Below, one piece after another: positions 51,631-61,682 of a DNA stretch of 64,000 bases. Origin of the DNA: Paulinella micropora. Its lineage: Eukaryota > Cercozoa > Imbricatea > Euglyphida. How positions within the stretch are numbered: position 1 is the stretch's first letter; each line of letters starts with the position of its first letter. The position numbers and the translations under genes were made by a program. The stretch is taken from the NCBI GenBank assembly GCA_009731375.1, contig BJOX01000033.1, forward strand, positions 1,218,988 to 1,282,987, given 5' to 3'. The notes beneath the pieces are model-generated. The model was not told the origin of the DNA, did not search any database, and saw only the letters and a program-made list of their open reading frames with translations.

Positions 51631-51761
51631 TTTTTGGAGACACTGTTTCTTTTTTTTTACCACCTTTTAATTAAAACTTTTAAATTGCGAGATTCGAAAT
51701 TTAAGATTTAAAAGGAAAAAGAAAACCCTAGTTCTGGCAAAAAGAGCCATAAATCGAAAAA

Positions 51762-52499
51762 ATGTCGATCGTCACTGGCAACAACAACGAGGTTAGGGTC
51801 TTTGACACGGCGGCCGACCCGAAGAAGCTGCGCCTGTCGGAGCCAAGGAGCGCCTACGGGAGCATCTTTTCGAACCTGTGCTATGTCGACAAGAGCCTCA
51901 CGCTGGTTCTGCCAGCCATGCAGCTTGCCTGGGATCCGTCTGTGTACGACCAAGGCAACAAGGCCGCTAAAACAAACATTGACCTTGATTTCAAGCACGC
52001 GCGACAGTACGGCGCGGTGCTGCAGGCCTACAAGGTGATGCGAGCGATTGACGACCGTGTGGCAGAGGTCGTGGTTGAAAACCGCGACAAGATTGTTCCG
52101 ACAATGAAGAGGGCGGGCCCGATGGCAAAGAGTGACGAGCAAGTCAAGTGCTGCTACCAGCCCTGTACGCGCCTGCGCACTTCGCAAAAGTCGGACCGCG
52201 CCTGGGCGCCTCGTCTGACCGTCACCATCACGGGCGCCCGGTTCCTCGGAGGCGGGGACACTAACACGCTGCAAAAGGGCGACGTGGTGAAGTGTGTCAT
52301 TCAAGCTACTGCGCTGTGCAGCAAGGCCGAAAAGGTCACGCTCTCTTGGCGCGTGCTGCAGATCCGGAAACAAGAAGAGGGCCTGCCCTATCCGGACCAG
52401 GACCTCTCGGAACGAGACGCGTTTGGGGTGTCTCTGTCCGGCGAAGAGAACGGCGAGGGCGGCGTCAGTGCCATGGACTTGACTGCAGATTTAGTTTAA
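51762..52499 (+). CDS. Probable ssDNA-binding protein (NCLDV type)
   Basis: From the ATG at 51762 (MSIVTGNNNEVRVFDTAADP) the intact 245-aa frame has a beta-rich first part (KSLTLVLPAMQLAWDPSVYD, NIDLDFKHARQYG), a helix (LQAYKVMRAIDDRVAEVVVE), then a second beta block (RLTVTITGARFLG, GDVVKCVIQATALCSKAEKV) and an acidic C-terminal tail ending MDLTADLV. A fold of this order with an acidic tail fits the T7-like SSB proteins described in large DNA viruses. The stop abuts the RNR large-subunit stop, with TTTAATTAAA shared between them. Confidence 0.45.
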   Translation: MSIVTGNNNEVRVFDTAADPKKLRLSEPRSAYGSIFSNLCYVDKSLTLVLPAMQLAWDPSVYDQGNKAAKTNIDLDFKHARQYGAVLQAYKVMRAIDDRVAEVVVENRDKIVPTMKRAGPMAKSDEQVKCCYQPCTRLRTSQKSDRAWAPRLTVTITGARFLGGGDTNTLQKGDVVKCVIQATALCSKAEKVTLSWRVLQIRKQEEGLPYPDQDLSERDAFGVSLSGEENGEGGVSAMDLTADLV

Positions 52500-54764
52500 T
52501 TAAACTGTACACATGACACACACGTCACCGTTACACGATACGTTGGCACTAGTCGCGGCCTTGGTTCTAAGGTAGTAGCAGCCGGTTTTGAGGCCTGATT
52601 CCCAGGCGTAGAAATGTGAGCTAGACAGCTTGCGTTCGGTAGCGTTAGCCAAGTAGACGTTGAGTGACTGCGACTGGCACACGTAAGGACCACGCAGCGC
52701 GGAGAGTTGCAGCTGGGCCTTCATCGGCACTTCCCAGACGGTCTTGAACAGTCGTTTGATGTCGTCCGGCACGGAAAGTTCCTGGACAGAGCCGTCGTTT
52801 CGCAGCAGTTGCTCTCTGACAGCAGGGGTCCAGAGCGCCCTTTGTTCGAGAGCTTTGACCAAGTGCCGGTTGAGTATAGCGTCCTCGCCGGCCAGGGTCC
52901 TCCTGACCATGAGGTTGCTGTAGATTGGCTCAAAACTCTCGCAAACACCGAGAATCTGCGAAGTGCTGGCGGTGGGCATGAGCGCGATCAAGAGGCTGTT
53001 GCGCAGCCCTTGGGCCTTGATGTCTGCCTTCAGCCTAACCCATCTGCTAGTCGAGCGCTCCACGCCCCAGAGGTCCGGCTGCAGCCGCATTTGTGAGGCG
53101 GGGCTGCCTTCAAACGCCGGGTATCGCCCTTTTTCTCTGGCTAGTTCGGCGCTGGCACTCAGCGCCGCGTAGTAGATCTCGCGCGAAAGGCGCTCGTTCA
53201 GGGCGGCGGCTTCGGGGCTCTCAAAAGGTAGTCCCAGGATCATAAACAGATCTGCAAGTCCACAGATGCCGAGCCCGACGGGCCTGTGCTCCAAGTTAGA
53301 CATTTTAGCCTCGAGGACGGGGTACGTAGTAATGTCAATAATCCGGTCGAGATTGCGCACGGCGGTGCGCGTGACAGAGTGGAGGAGGTCGATGTCGACC
53401 ATTTTCTTGTCCGGTGTGAGGAAGCGGGGCAGACAAAGCGACGCGAGGTTGCAGACGGCGGTCTCTTCTGACGAGGACGTTTGCATGATCTCTGCGCAGA
53501 GGTTCGAGTTCTTGATAGTACCCGAGTGCTGCTGGTTGCTCTTGGCGTTTGCGTGGTCTCGAAAAATGAGGTAAGGCGACCCGGTTTCGATCTGCGATTT
53601 GAGAATGGCGGACCACAGGTGCCGGGCTTTCACTTTCTGGCCCTGCTGTGTCTTCTCGGCGTGGGTGTAGCGAGACTCCCAAAACTTGCCCCAGCACTCG
53701 TCCAGCCCTGACAATTCCGTCGGACAAAACAGTGTCCAGTCACCGTCGTCCTTCACTCGTTGCATGGACAGATCGGGTATCATCAGCGCCGTAAACAAGT
53801 CCCTCGCGCGATTTTCCGCCGCGCCCGTGTTTTGGCGAAGTTGGAGGAACTCGTAGATGTCCTTGTGCCACGGGGGCATGTACACCGCAAAGGCACCCTT
53901 CCTGCGTCCCGACTGGTTGGCGTAGCGACTCGTTTCATTAAGAATACGACAGAGAGGCACAACTCCGTCGCTCTTGCCTCCCGTCCCGTAGATCTTGGAT
54001 CCTGCCGCCCGCACGTTGCCGATGTACAAGCCTATGCCTCCCGCGTGTTTGGAAATGATTGCACAGTCTTTCACGGTTTCGAAGATCCCGTTGAGCGAGT
54101 CTTCTCTGATAGGCAGCAGGAAACACGACGCCAGCTGCTGGTTCCTGCGCAGGCCCGCATTGAACATAGTCGGCGAGGCGTGCGTGTACAGGCCAACACT
54201 TAAGAGGTTGTAAGTGTCCTGGATCTTGCGCAAAACGCTGTCTTCGCTTTCTGCTAGGTTGTGGTGTAGCGCAATTGCGATTCGCAAGTACAAGTATTGC
54301 AGCGTCTCGCAGATCTTGTTGTCGCACTCACGGAGGAGGTAGTATTGTTTGAGCGTGGCTATGCCGAAAAAGTCAAAAGTGAGGTCTCGTTCCTGCCTTA
54401 TTATTGCGTTCAGGGCGGCGGCGTGCTTGTCCACAAAGATCGAGAACGATGGCACCAACGACAGGCGCAGACGATCCATCGAGCCGGCGAAGGTAGGGGA
54501 ACAATTTTTTTGGATATTGCTGGCCTCGAGTCTGCCTCCGAGCAGCGCAAAGTCCGGGTGGTAAGAGGCCAACGCCGCACAGCTCGAGGCCGCGAGTCCG
54601 TCCAGCTCGGACGTGGAGATACCGTTCCGCAGGCCGGCAATAGTGGTTTTGGCCACCTCGACCGCATTGGCGCCGGGAAGGTCACTCGCAAGGACCGAGA
54701 TGCGGTGCAAGATCTTGTCGAAACACACCGGCTCAAACGAACCATCTCTTTTTTTGACCTGCAT
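52500..54764 (-). CDS. Ribonucleotide reductase large subunit (class I, R1)
   Basis: The intact 754-aa product starts at the ATG at 54764 with an ATP-cone (MQVKKRDGSFEPVCFDKILH). Catalytic features are present: redox cysteines in QQLASCFLLPIREDSLNG and EETAVCNLASLCLPRF, the NLCAE thiyl-radical loop in KNSNLCAEIMQTSS, the tyrosine pair in ESGLKTGCYYLRTKAA, and the C-terminal shuttle cysteines in NVSCNGDVCVMCTV. It reduces ribonucleoside diphosphates together with the R2 at 24,496-25,473, raising dNTP supply for viral replication in non-dividing cells. Its sequence style is eukaryotic/NCLDV class Ia. Confidence 0.95.
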   Translation of the reverse strand: MQVKKRDGSFEPVCFDKILHRISVLASDLPGANAVEVAKTTIAGLRNGISTSELDGLAASSCAALASYHPDFALLGGRLEASNIQKNCSPTFAGSMDRLRLSLVPSFSIFVDKHAAALNAIIRQERDLTFDFFGIATLKQYYLLRECDNKICETLQYLYLRIAIALHHNLAESEDSVLRKIQDTYNLLSVGLYTHASPTMFNAGLRRNQQLASCFLLPIREDSLNGIFETVKDCAIISKHAGGIGLYIGNVRAAGSKIYGTGGKSDGVVPLCRILNETSRYANQSGRRKGAFAVYMPPWHKDIYEFLQLRQNTGAAENRARDLFTALMIPDLSMQRVKDDGDWTLFCPTELSGLDECWGKFWESRYTHAEKTQQGQKVKARHLWSAILKSQIETGSPYLIFRDHANAKSNQQHSGTIKNSNLCAEIMQTSSSEETAVCNLASLCLPRFLTPDKKMVDIDLLHSVTRTAVRNLDRIIDITTYPVLEAKMSNLEHRPVGLGICGLADLFMILGLPFESPEAAALNERLSREIYYAALSASAELAREKGRYPAFEGSPASQMRLQPDLWGVERSTSRWVRLKADIKAQGLRNSLLIALMPTASTSQILGVCESFEPIYSNLMVRRTLAGEDAILNRHLVKALEQRALWTPAVREQLLRNDGSVQELSVPDDIKRLFKTVWEVPMKAQLQLSALRGPYVCQSQSLNVYLANATERKLSSSHFYAWESGLKTGCYYLRTKAATSANVSCNGDVCVMCTV

Positions 54765-54802
54765 TGGTAGTGCTTACATTTTTAGGCACGAGAGAAAAAA
54801 AA

Positions 54803-55135
54803 TCAGTCTCTGCTGAAATGCTGGAACCCAAAATAAGAAGCCAGCAGGGCGTCAGTCACTAACAATTCTCCTTTCCCTGTAGCAGCAAACAGCATGTACA
54901 AGAGCCCGTGCCACAGGCGGTTCTCGGCCCACCACACTTTGCCGCCCAGGAAGCCTTTTTCTTGTTTGTTTAGAACTTCAGAAAGCCACACCACGGCGGG
55001 GACCATGGCAAGAACGCGTAGTTTGTCTTTGGTCGGAGGTGCAGCGTCAAGTGCCACTTTGGCTAGTAAAAATCTGGCCGGAAGGCACCCACCAACAAAG
55101 AGCCAAGAATTGTCTTGAGCTTGTGTGTCTGTCAT
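54803..55135 (-). CDS. Small multi-TM membrane protein
   Basis: From the ATG at 55135 (MTDTQAQDNSWLFVGGCLPA) this 110-aa protein has three hydrophobic stretches (WLFVGGCLPARFLLAKVAL, VLAMVPAVVWLSEVL, LWHGLLYMLFAATG). It follows the polymerase-helicase gene on the same strand and precedes the RNR large subunit. It resembles in style the membrane protein at 32,489-32,953. No family recognised. Confidence 0.5.
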   Translation of the reverse strand: MTDTQAQDNSWLFVGGCLPARFLLAKVALDAAPPTKDKLRVLAMVPAVVWLSEVLNKQEKGFLGGKVWWAENRLWHGLLYMLFAATGKGELLVTDALLASYFGFQHFSRD

Positions 55136-55366
55136 GTTTAGCTTAATCAGCCAGAAACGTTAGACCTTTGATGTCGAAAGTTCAATTCTCTGATATTGCT
55201 ACTGTCAGGCGCGCCCTTTTTTTGGGGTTATTAAGTATTGTTTGAGGGAAAAAAATTTAATGGAAACGGTATCAGAGTCCCGGCGCGTCATTAGTCACCT
55301 TTTGCTTTTTCAGCGGCCTGTGATCTTGGTACAGGCCGTCATGGAACTGTTCGGCAAAGCACACTG
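55136..55366. other. Intergenic stretch between the small membrane protein and the polymerase-helicase
   Basis: About 230 bases, AT-rich at the right. It holds a short plus-strand ATG frame (55,260) that mostly runs antisense to the helicase gene, and nothing I would call. Confidence 0.4.
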
Positions 55367-58300
55367 CTACATGGCCACTTTTTTGCCGCCAATCATCTTG
55401 TGGAGCACAAAAGCGGATTTCCTCTTCTTGGAGCCGCCTTTCTCTCTCTTTCTCTCTGATTTGTCGTCGTCTTTTGCCAAGTACAAGCCAAACCTGTTCA
55501 CCACGTGTTGCAGTCTGCCCAGTGACGACGTCTGTTGCTTTGCATACGGTGCCTTGTTCTCAGGCCTAACCCCTGCTCGCGAATAAAACAAATCGTCGCA
55601 GGCGCGTCGCCATACCGCGTCCTTCTCTTGCAGCAGCTGGTTAGGGACCTCTGTGTGCGTGCCTTGCTCGTGATCGCACTCCTTTGCCTTTTTAGTACAT
55701 GCGCTGGCATCCAGCTCGCTGAAGTTGCTTTTGCCCAGCGCCTCGCTGATGGTTTTAGCAACCTCGTACAGTTTGGCTGCATCTTCCTTTGTCGCGAGGA
55801 TCTGTTGTGGCCCGGTGATCTTGACTGCGCTCCGGGCGGCCGCCCGCGAATCGAGCTTGGGCAAGGCGGACTTGAGCCGCTGGAAATCCCGCACTAAATC
55901 AATGGTGTTGAGCTCTGCAGCATGAGCGAAGAAGCCTGGGTACCGGGCAAGCACGCCCACCACCTGCTTCTGCATCTCTTCCAGCGAGTGCATGCACCTA
56001 AATTGCTCCATCTGTTCCTGGCGCCACATCACGTCGCGTTCAACGGAGCTGCTCTTCCAGTCAACCAGCTTGGTCAGCACCAGGCGCAGCAACACGTCGT
56101 CTTTTGTCTGTGTCTTCTTCTTCTTCTCTTCTTCTTCGTGTTATCCGCTGCCATTGTCGTTTTTTCTTTTTCGTGCCATCCTTCTTTCTCAGCGCGCGCG
56201 GAGGCTAGCTTCAGCAGTCGTTCATCCAATGGTTTGGCCTCGTCGAGCGTTATGATGAAGTCGGTGGACAGCTTCCGCCAGCATCCGTAGCCCAGATCTC
56301 TCTGGTGCTCGACCTCACGTGCTATCAGGCGCAGCTGCAGAGAAGTCGGGATTTCGTACCTGTGCACCCTGCCACTGCTGTCGGTAAATTCGCCCACCCG
56401 CCTCGCGCCGTCTACGAGAACCCAGTCCGAAACTTTGCCCTTCTTGGCGGCCTTGTTAATCATCTGATTTGGTTTTTGCGTAAAGTTCTGGAGCATCGTC
56501 TTGAACAGTTGGCAGTGTTGCCAGGCCTTGCCTGCTCGCGCAAGGGCCTCGTCGTAGAACCTCACTGGACCTAGCACGCCGTCGCCGAAATAGGCCAGGA
56601 TAGTCGCGGGCACTGCCAGGTTGCGTGCTCGCATTAACATCTGCGCCAGTCCCCGGCCGGTAGGCCCAGTAACAGCCACCTTGCGTTCTCGGTCCGCGCA
56701 GTTGAGCATGACGAGCTGGAAGGGCGTTTGTGCGTCAACGCCACCATGGCAGCGGAGGTGGAGAAAATGCCACGGGTGTAGCGGCCTTCGCCGTGTCTCT
56801 CGTCCAGGTTGTCAACGCACTTGCAGTCGTCGTTGTAGCACAGCCAGCCATCGATGTTCGCCAGCATGCGCTGTTTGGTTCTCTCCGCCGTCCTGCCGTC
56901 AATGATGCGCACCCTCGCTCCTTCTGCCCACTCGCTACGGGTCTTGTTGTCGTGTGCGTACCTGGCCTTCTGTTCCTCGGTCCAGCCGGCCTTAGGGCCG
57001 GCCGGCCTGTTCTGTCTGCACAGTGCAGCGGCGTCCAGCTCGGGCGTGTGGTGCTGCAGGGCCTTGCCTTCCTCTACCAGTTCGTCGTACGCTCTGCGCG
57101 CTTCCGGGCTGCCCACGAGGTGCGGAAACGTGTGGCCGAGCCGGACCATGTCGTCGTAGGTAGCCTCCAGCGCGCGCTGTGAGCGGAAGCAAGTCCAGCT
57201 ACGCTGCGCGTTGTCCGCGAGGCTTTCCGCCAGAGCCGCTTTCCATGTATCATAGTCCGGCACGATCTTCAACCTGCGCTCCAACGAGGGCAGAATGTAG
57301 GAGTAATGGTGAAACTCGACCTGCGCCTGCGCCTGCTCCAGCGTGTCGCACTTTGTGCGCTTGAAGGCGATCCCTTCTTCCTTGCTGCAAAACAAGAAGT
57401 CGTATAGCCTGCTGCATTCTGTCAGGTCCTTGTCCATGATCAGGAGGCGCTCCGTTCGTTCGCACACGTCGAGCAGAACATTTTTGTTGGTGCGCAGGTT
57501 GCTTCGGTTGGTCTTCTCGCTCACTGTCTGGTCGCAGATCAGCACGAACTCGTCCAACACACAGAGCGAGTATCGCTGGATGAAGGGCAGCCCGCCGTCG
57601 CCCCTTTCCTTGCTTTGTAGTTTCCACAACGACTCCTCCTGGCAAAAGACTATTTTTGTCTCGTACAGGTCGTGGTAGGAACCGCTGGCCTTATCTCTCT
57701 CGTAGTACACGACTGTATCATCGATTATGCCTTGCAGAACAGCGAGATTGCTGTCGACATCCTGTAGTTGCGCTAGTTCCTCTTCGCAGAACCGCTTCAG
57801 TTCTGCTGCCTTCCATGCATGGCACTGAAGCAGCAGTCCGCCGCTGCCGCTGGTAGCCTGTGTCCGTCGCCCAGTGACCCACAGGATCCTGGCGACAGGA
57901 TTCTGCCGGCGCAGCCGGTAGATGAACTCGAAAGCAGTGTAGGTCTTGCCCATCCCTGTCCAGGCGTTGAGGCATTGCACGCTGTGCTTCTCAAAAGAGA
58001 GCGGGTGCAACACGGATCGTCCGCTCGCTGTCTTGGCCATGTCGTCCGCAGTCGCATAGACCCGCGTATTGGTACAGCCGGTGCTGCTAGGATGAAACAA
58101 GACTGATTCCAGGTCGCCGGGCTGAGCGACCATCTGTTGCACGGACCAGCCAATGTCTGTCGGGGGCACCGGGACACAGACTTCCACACGCTTGCCAGCC
58201 ACATTCATGAACTTGGTGCCTGGCTTGCTCGTCTCGACTCCTGGGTAGACAGTGTTTTCTCTGATGTAGGCTTTCAGCTCGCGCACCACCGCGCCCTTAT

Positions 58301-59108
58301 CCGCTGGCAGCTTGCACTCTCGATCCGAAACAATGACTTCGTCGTGCACTAGGCAGCAAATGTCGCAGCCCTTGTCCCAAAAGAATTGCATGGCTGTCCT
58401 CATGGTCACTGCCTCATACCTAGTTGCAAGGTAGTGCACGAAGCAGCCGAGCTTGTCGTAGAGGGTCGCCGAGCGGCCGGGCAAGGTCTCCTCCGCGTCG
58501 CCCTTCTTCTCGCAATCTTTCCACAGCTTCTTGTAGTACCACTTGCACAGAAACTCGGCCGCGGCCCGTACAGCCGCCTGGTAGGCACGAGTGGTAGGGT
58601 AGTCGCCAGCACAAGAAGAATCATAGAACTTGCTGCCGCCGTGCGCGATCTTGAGCATGGCGTTCTTGGCGCCCTCTCGGTCCACGCCCAGCTCCTCTTG
58701 CACGCGCCCTAACACTTCTTCCCGCCGTTCGACGTACTCTTGCAACGGAGAGACCTTGCTGCCGAGGAGCTCGCGAGCGCGCGGCACCTCGCGGACCAAG
58801 AACCAGATGAAGTAATGCACACTGTTCTTGATGTCGAACGCCCAGTGCCAGTCTTCGAGACAGAGCCTGCGCAGGGCCTTGGGCGCGTTCTGGTAGCAGT
58901 GGTCCGCGTAGAGCCTGCCGCCTTTGCGACCACTCCCGTGGCTATAGTTCACCTTCATGCCGCCATCGCTGTTGCAGGCCGCGTGCAGAGCCAACAGGAA
59001 CTGCTTGTAGAGCGGGTTGAGTCGCTTGTTCTCCACCAACTGCGCGAGCTTAGCTTGGTCCCCTGTCTCGTACAGAGACTGCATGATTGTACCTACCATA
59101 CAGGACAT
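55367..59108 (-). pseudogene. Fusion of a PolA-type 'TVpol' polymerase and an origin-binding-protein-like SF2 helicase, two frameshifts
   Basis: From the ATG at 59108 about 1,246 codons form one gene, with frameshifts near 56,740 and 56,090. Residues 1-300 look like a family A polymerase of the transposon/virus (TVpol) type: GGRLYADHCYQNAPKALRRL, motif A around DIKNSVHYF (residue about 93), motif B REGAKNAMLKIAHGG (144-158) and motif C CLVHDEVIV (252-260). Then comes an SF2 helicase with Walker A AWTGMGKTYTAFEF (about 382-395), VTGRRTQA, Walker B YSLCVLDEFVLI (about 513-524) and later FSTSAAMVALTHKRP, resembling herpesvirus UL9-type origin-binding proteins. The rest is basic. It would be the main replication enzyme. 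Confidence 0.7.
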
Positions 59109-59416
59109 CCAATAAAAATTTAGCCAACCTCACAAAAAATTTAGCGTAAAATTTCGCGTAAATTTCGACAAAGTGAAAAATTAGCAATAGTCTCGTTCCG
59201 GCTGCAGACCACTTCTCGAGTTTATTGACTCGAGAAGAATGAGCTGGTCAAGGCAGTCCGTTACTTTTTTCCGAGGTTGGCGCGAAACGGTTTTCTAGAA
59301 TTTCCGTTGCGAATCATTGCCTTTTTGTACCATATCACTTCCTTTTTTTCAGTATCTTAATTATTTCAGCAATATCACAATTATTTGGACCTTATGGGAA
59401 CAAAAAGGCAATTCGT
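59109..59416. other. Leader region of the polymerase-helicase gene with two inverted repeats
   Basis: About 310 bases. It holds a perfect hairpin CTTCTCGAG-TTTATTGA-CTCGAGAAG (59,212-59,237) and 13-bp inverted arms ATTGCCTTTTTGT (59,316-59,328) and ACAAAAAGGCAAT (59,400-59,412). It adjoins the right TIR. A promoter or a replication origin could lie here; no gene seen. Confidence 0.5.
59212..59237. promoter_or_regulatory. Perfect 9-bp stem hairpin
   Basis: CTTCTCGAG and CTCGAGAAG flank an 8-base loop, TTTATTGA. It lies about 100 bases upstream of the start codon of the gene that carries an origin-binding-like helicase, which makes it a candidate origin or regulatory site. Confidence 0.45.
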
Positions 59417-59505
59417 GCCCGGGCCAAAGGTCGCCAGCGGGGGGCGCTCGCCACCCTCTCCGCCCTCGCAGCCCCCTACCGCTAAAGCAACCCCAACCAC
59501 TTTCT

Positions 59506-60392
59506 GGTCCTTTTGATCAAAATCCAGCATCATACAAGCTCATTGCTATCAAAAGGCCAGGAATTTTCCTGAGCCTTTTGATCAAAATCCAACCATTTTC
59601 TGGGCTTTTTGATCAAAATCCAGCATCATACAAGCTCGTTGCCATCAAAAGGCCCGGAATTTTTCTGTGCCTTTTGATCAAAATCCAGCCTCATGCAAGC
59701 TCGTTGCAATCAAAAGGCCCAGACCACCCGCTGAACCAGGCAGATTTCCCGGACTCCGGGCCTTTTGATTGCAACGAGCCCGTATACAAGCAGGAATTCC
59801 ATCAAAAGGCCCAGACTGTGACATTTTCCAGGGAGGTGGCACCCACCGCCCAAAATTCACCGGGTGGTGGGCCTTTTGTCAGAAATCAGCCTCTTTACAA
59901 GCAGGATTTCCATCAAAAGGCACAGACAGTGAGATTTCCCGGGAAGAAATGATGGGATGGGAGGGGGGGTGGCACCCACCGCCAGACAGTTCAGTAGCGG
60001 GCCTTTTGTCAGAAATCAGTCTCTATACAAGCCTAAATTCTAACAAAAGGTTCAGTTCGTGAGATTTCAAGTGGAAACAGGAAAGAAGAAAAGGGGAGGA
60101 GTGGCACCCACCACCAGACGGTTCAGTGGCGGACCTTTTGTCAGAAATCAGCCTCTATACAAGCCTAAATTCTATCAAAACGTCCAGACTGTGAGATTTC
60201 ACGGGGAAACAGGAAAAAAAAGAGGAGGGGAGTGGCAACCACCACAAGACTGCTAAGTTGCGATCGCAACTGATCAGTTAGGCGGTGTCCCCCCCCCCCC
60301 CCCCCCCCCCCCTTTTTTTTTTTTNNNNNNNNNNGCTGGACCTTTTGATAGAAACCCGCCTGTATAGTAGCCTAGATTCTAACAAAAGGTCC
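59506..60392. repeat. Array of 55-bp imperfect palindromes in the right TIR
   Basis: This is the mirror of the left array: units run from GGTCCTTTTGATCAAAATCC through a centre such as GCCTGTATAGTAGCC to AACAAAAGGTCC. Unit number and spacers are close to, but not identical with, the left side. Confidence 0.85.
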
Positions 60393-60587
60393 AAACTTTT
60401 GCAGAATTCCAGGGAAGTTTTCTGTGCTATTAGTGACGGGTGGTCTTTAACAAAATGTCCTTACGTCGGGCACGTTCAGTCCTCTGCACGGCCCGGTACA
60501 AGCTGTATTGCACAGTCATACACGCACACGCACAAAAGTATGAAAACCAGACATGTACTTTTAATTATCTAACGACAGAAAAAATGT

Positions 60588-61682
60588 CTACAACCTAGCG
60601 AGCTCGATGTGATACCCGCCCTTGATCCCGACGCTGATGAGGTTCGCGCGTGTCAGTCGCATCTCCCGCTTGGAACCGGCGTTGAGGATCTTGTTCTTGC
60701 GGACAGCGACGCAGTGCCCATCACACGCCACGAGCAGGTCCCCGCGTACACGGCGGCGGGCGATGTCGTTGAAAGAGGCTCTCTTAAGCAGGCGTGGTTG
60801 CCAAACGACGCCGTCTGCGTCGATGTACCAGTAATCCTTCGCGTCTTCGTGGCAGAAAGAACTGAGAGAAGCAGTATGCAGGCTGAGGACGAGACGCCTG
60901 CGATAGCCAGACTTCTTACTAGACGCCGGCGGCAGCAAGTTCAAGTATGCGTGTGTCACACAGTCTCTGTTGCCGCTGCCCTGCTCCTGTAGAACCTTTC
61001 CTGTGCCAAGTTGCACGTCTCCCTTGCAGTCCTGCTGATAATAAGCATCTGCGTACGCCCCCGCCAACTGCCGCTCGGCGTCGGTAGGCTCTCTCTTCAG
61101 TTGTGCCTTGAGTTCCATGTAAATCTTCATTCTCTTCTCGCCCGCCAAGATCGAGGCCTTGAGGTGCCGCTGTCGCATGTCGAACGCGCGCCCTGAGTGC
61201 TCACTGAGAAAGTCATCTATCTCCTCGCAATCTGATCACATTGCGCCTTGTCTACTTCTTTGCGCTCAGACTTCACGCCCAACAGGATCTCCCCCTTTGC
61301 ATGGTGTACGAACCAGGGGTCGTAGGTGATAAACGTGTACTCTCTGTTGGTTGTGTTGAGGGCAGACCAGCCGTCAACACGGTCCGAACCAGCCTCGGTA
61401 TGGTCGTCTTCCCCCCGTATGGTAGAGTGTCTGCTTTGGCAGCGGAGTGGTTACATCCTCATCGTCGCTGCTTTCCAGCATAAGTCGTTTGGACTGCTTG
61501 GCAGGAGCCACGCTCACAGCATCCTTGCCGTCATCACTGTGGCTGTTTTGCGCTGACAACAGCATTTGATCGGCGGGGGCCACACTCACAACTGTCTTGC
61601 CATCGTCACCGTTGCTTCTTTGCAAGGACAGCAGTTGCACGGCCTGTCGGACAGGAGCTAGACTCTCAGCCGAGCCGACCAT
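60588..61682 (-). pseudogene. TIR-encoded putative papain-fold protease (right copy), frameshifted
   Basis: This copy keeps an ATG start at 61682 (MVGSAESLAPVRQAVQLLSL), where the left copy has ACG. However, its frame is broken between about 61,374 and 61,178: the first frame ends after YRGWFGPC and the second resumes at MRQRHLKASILAGEKRMKIY. The C-terminal domain with NRDCVTHAYLNLL and VACDGHCVAV is intact and almost identical to the left copy. Neither copy as given can make the full protein from an ATG. Confidence 0.5.

Noticed and set aside
55260-55586. Plus-strand ORF starting METVSESRRVISHLLLFQRP
   Set aside because: After the first 35 codons it runs antisense to the polymerase-helicase gene; no support beyond an ATG.
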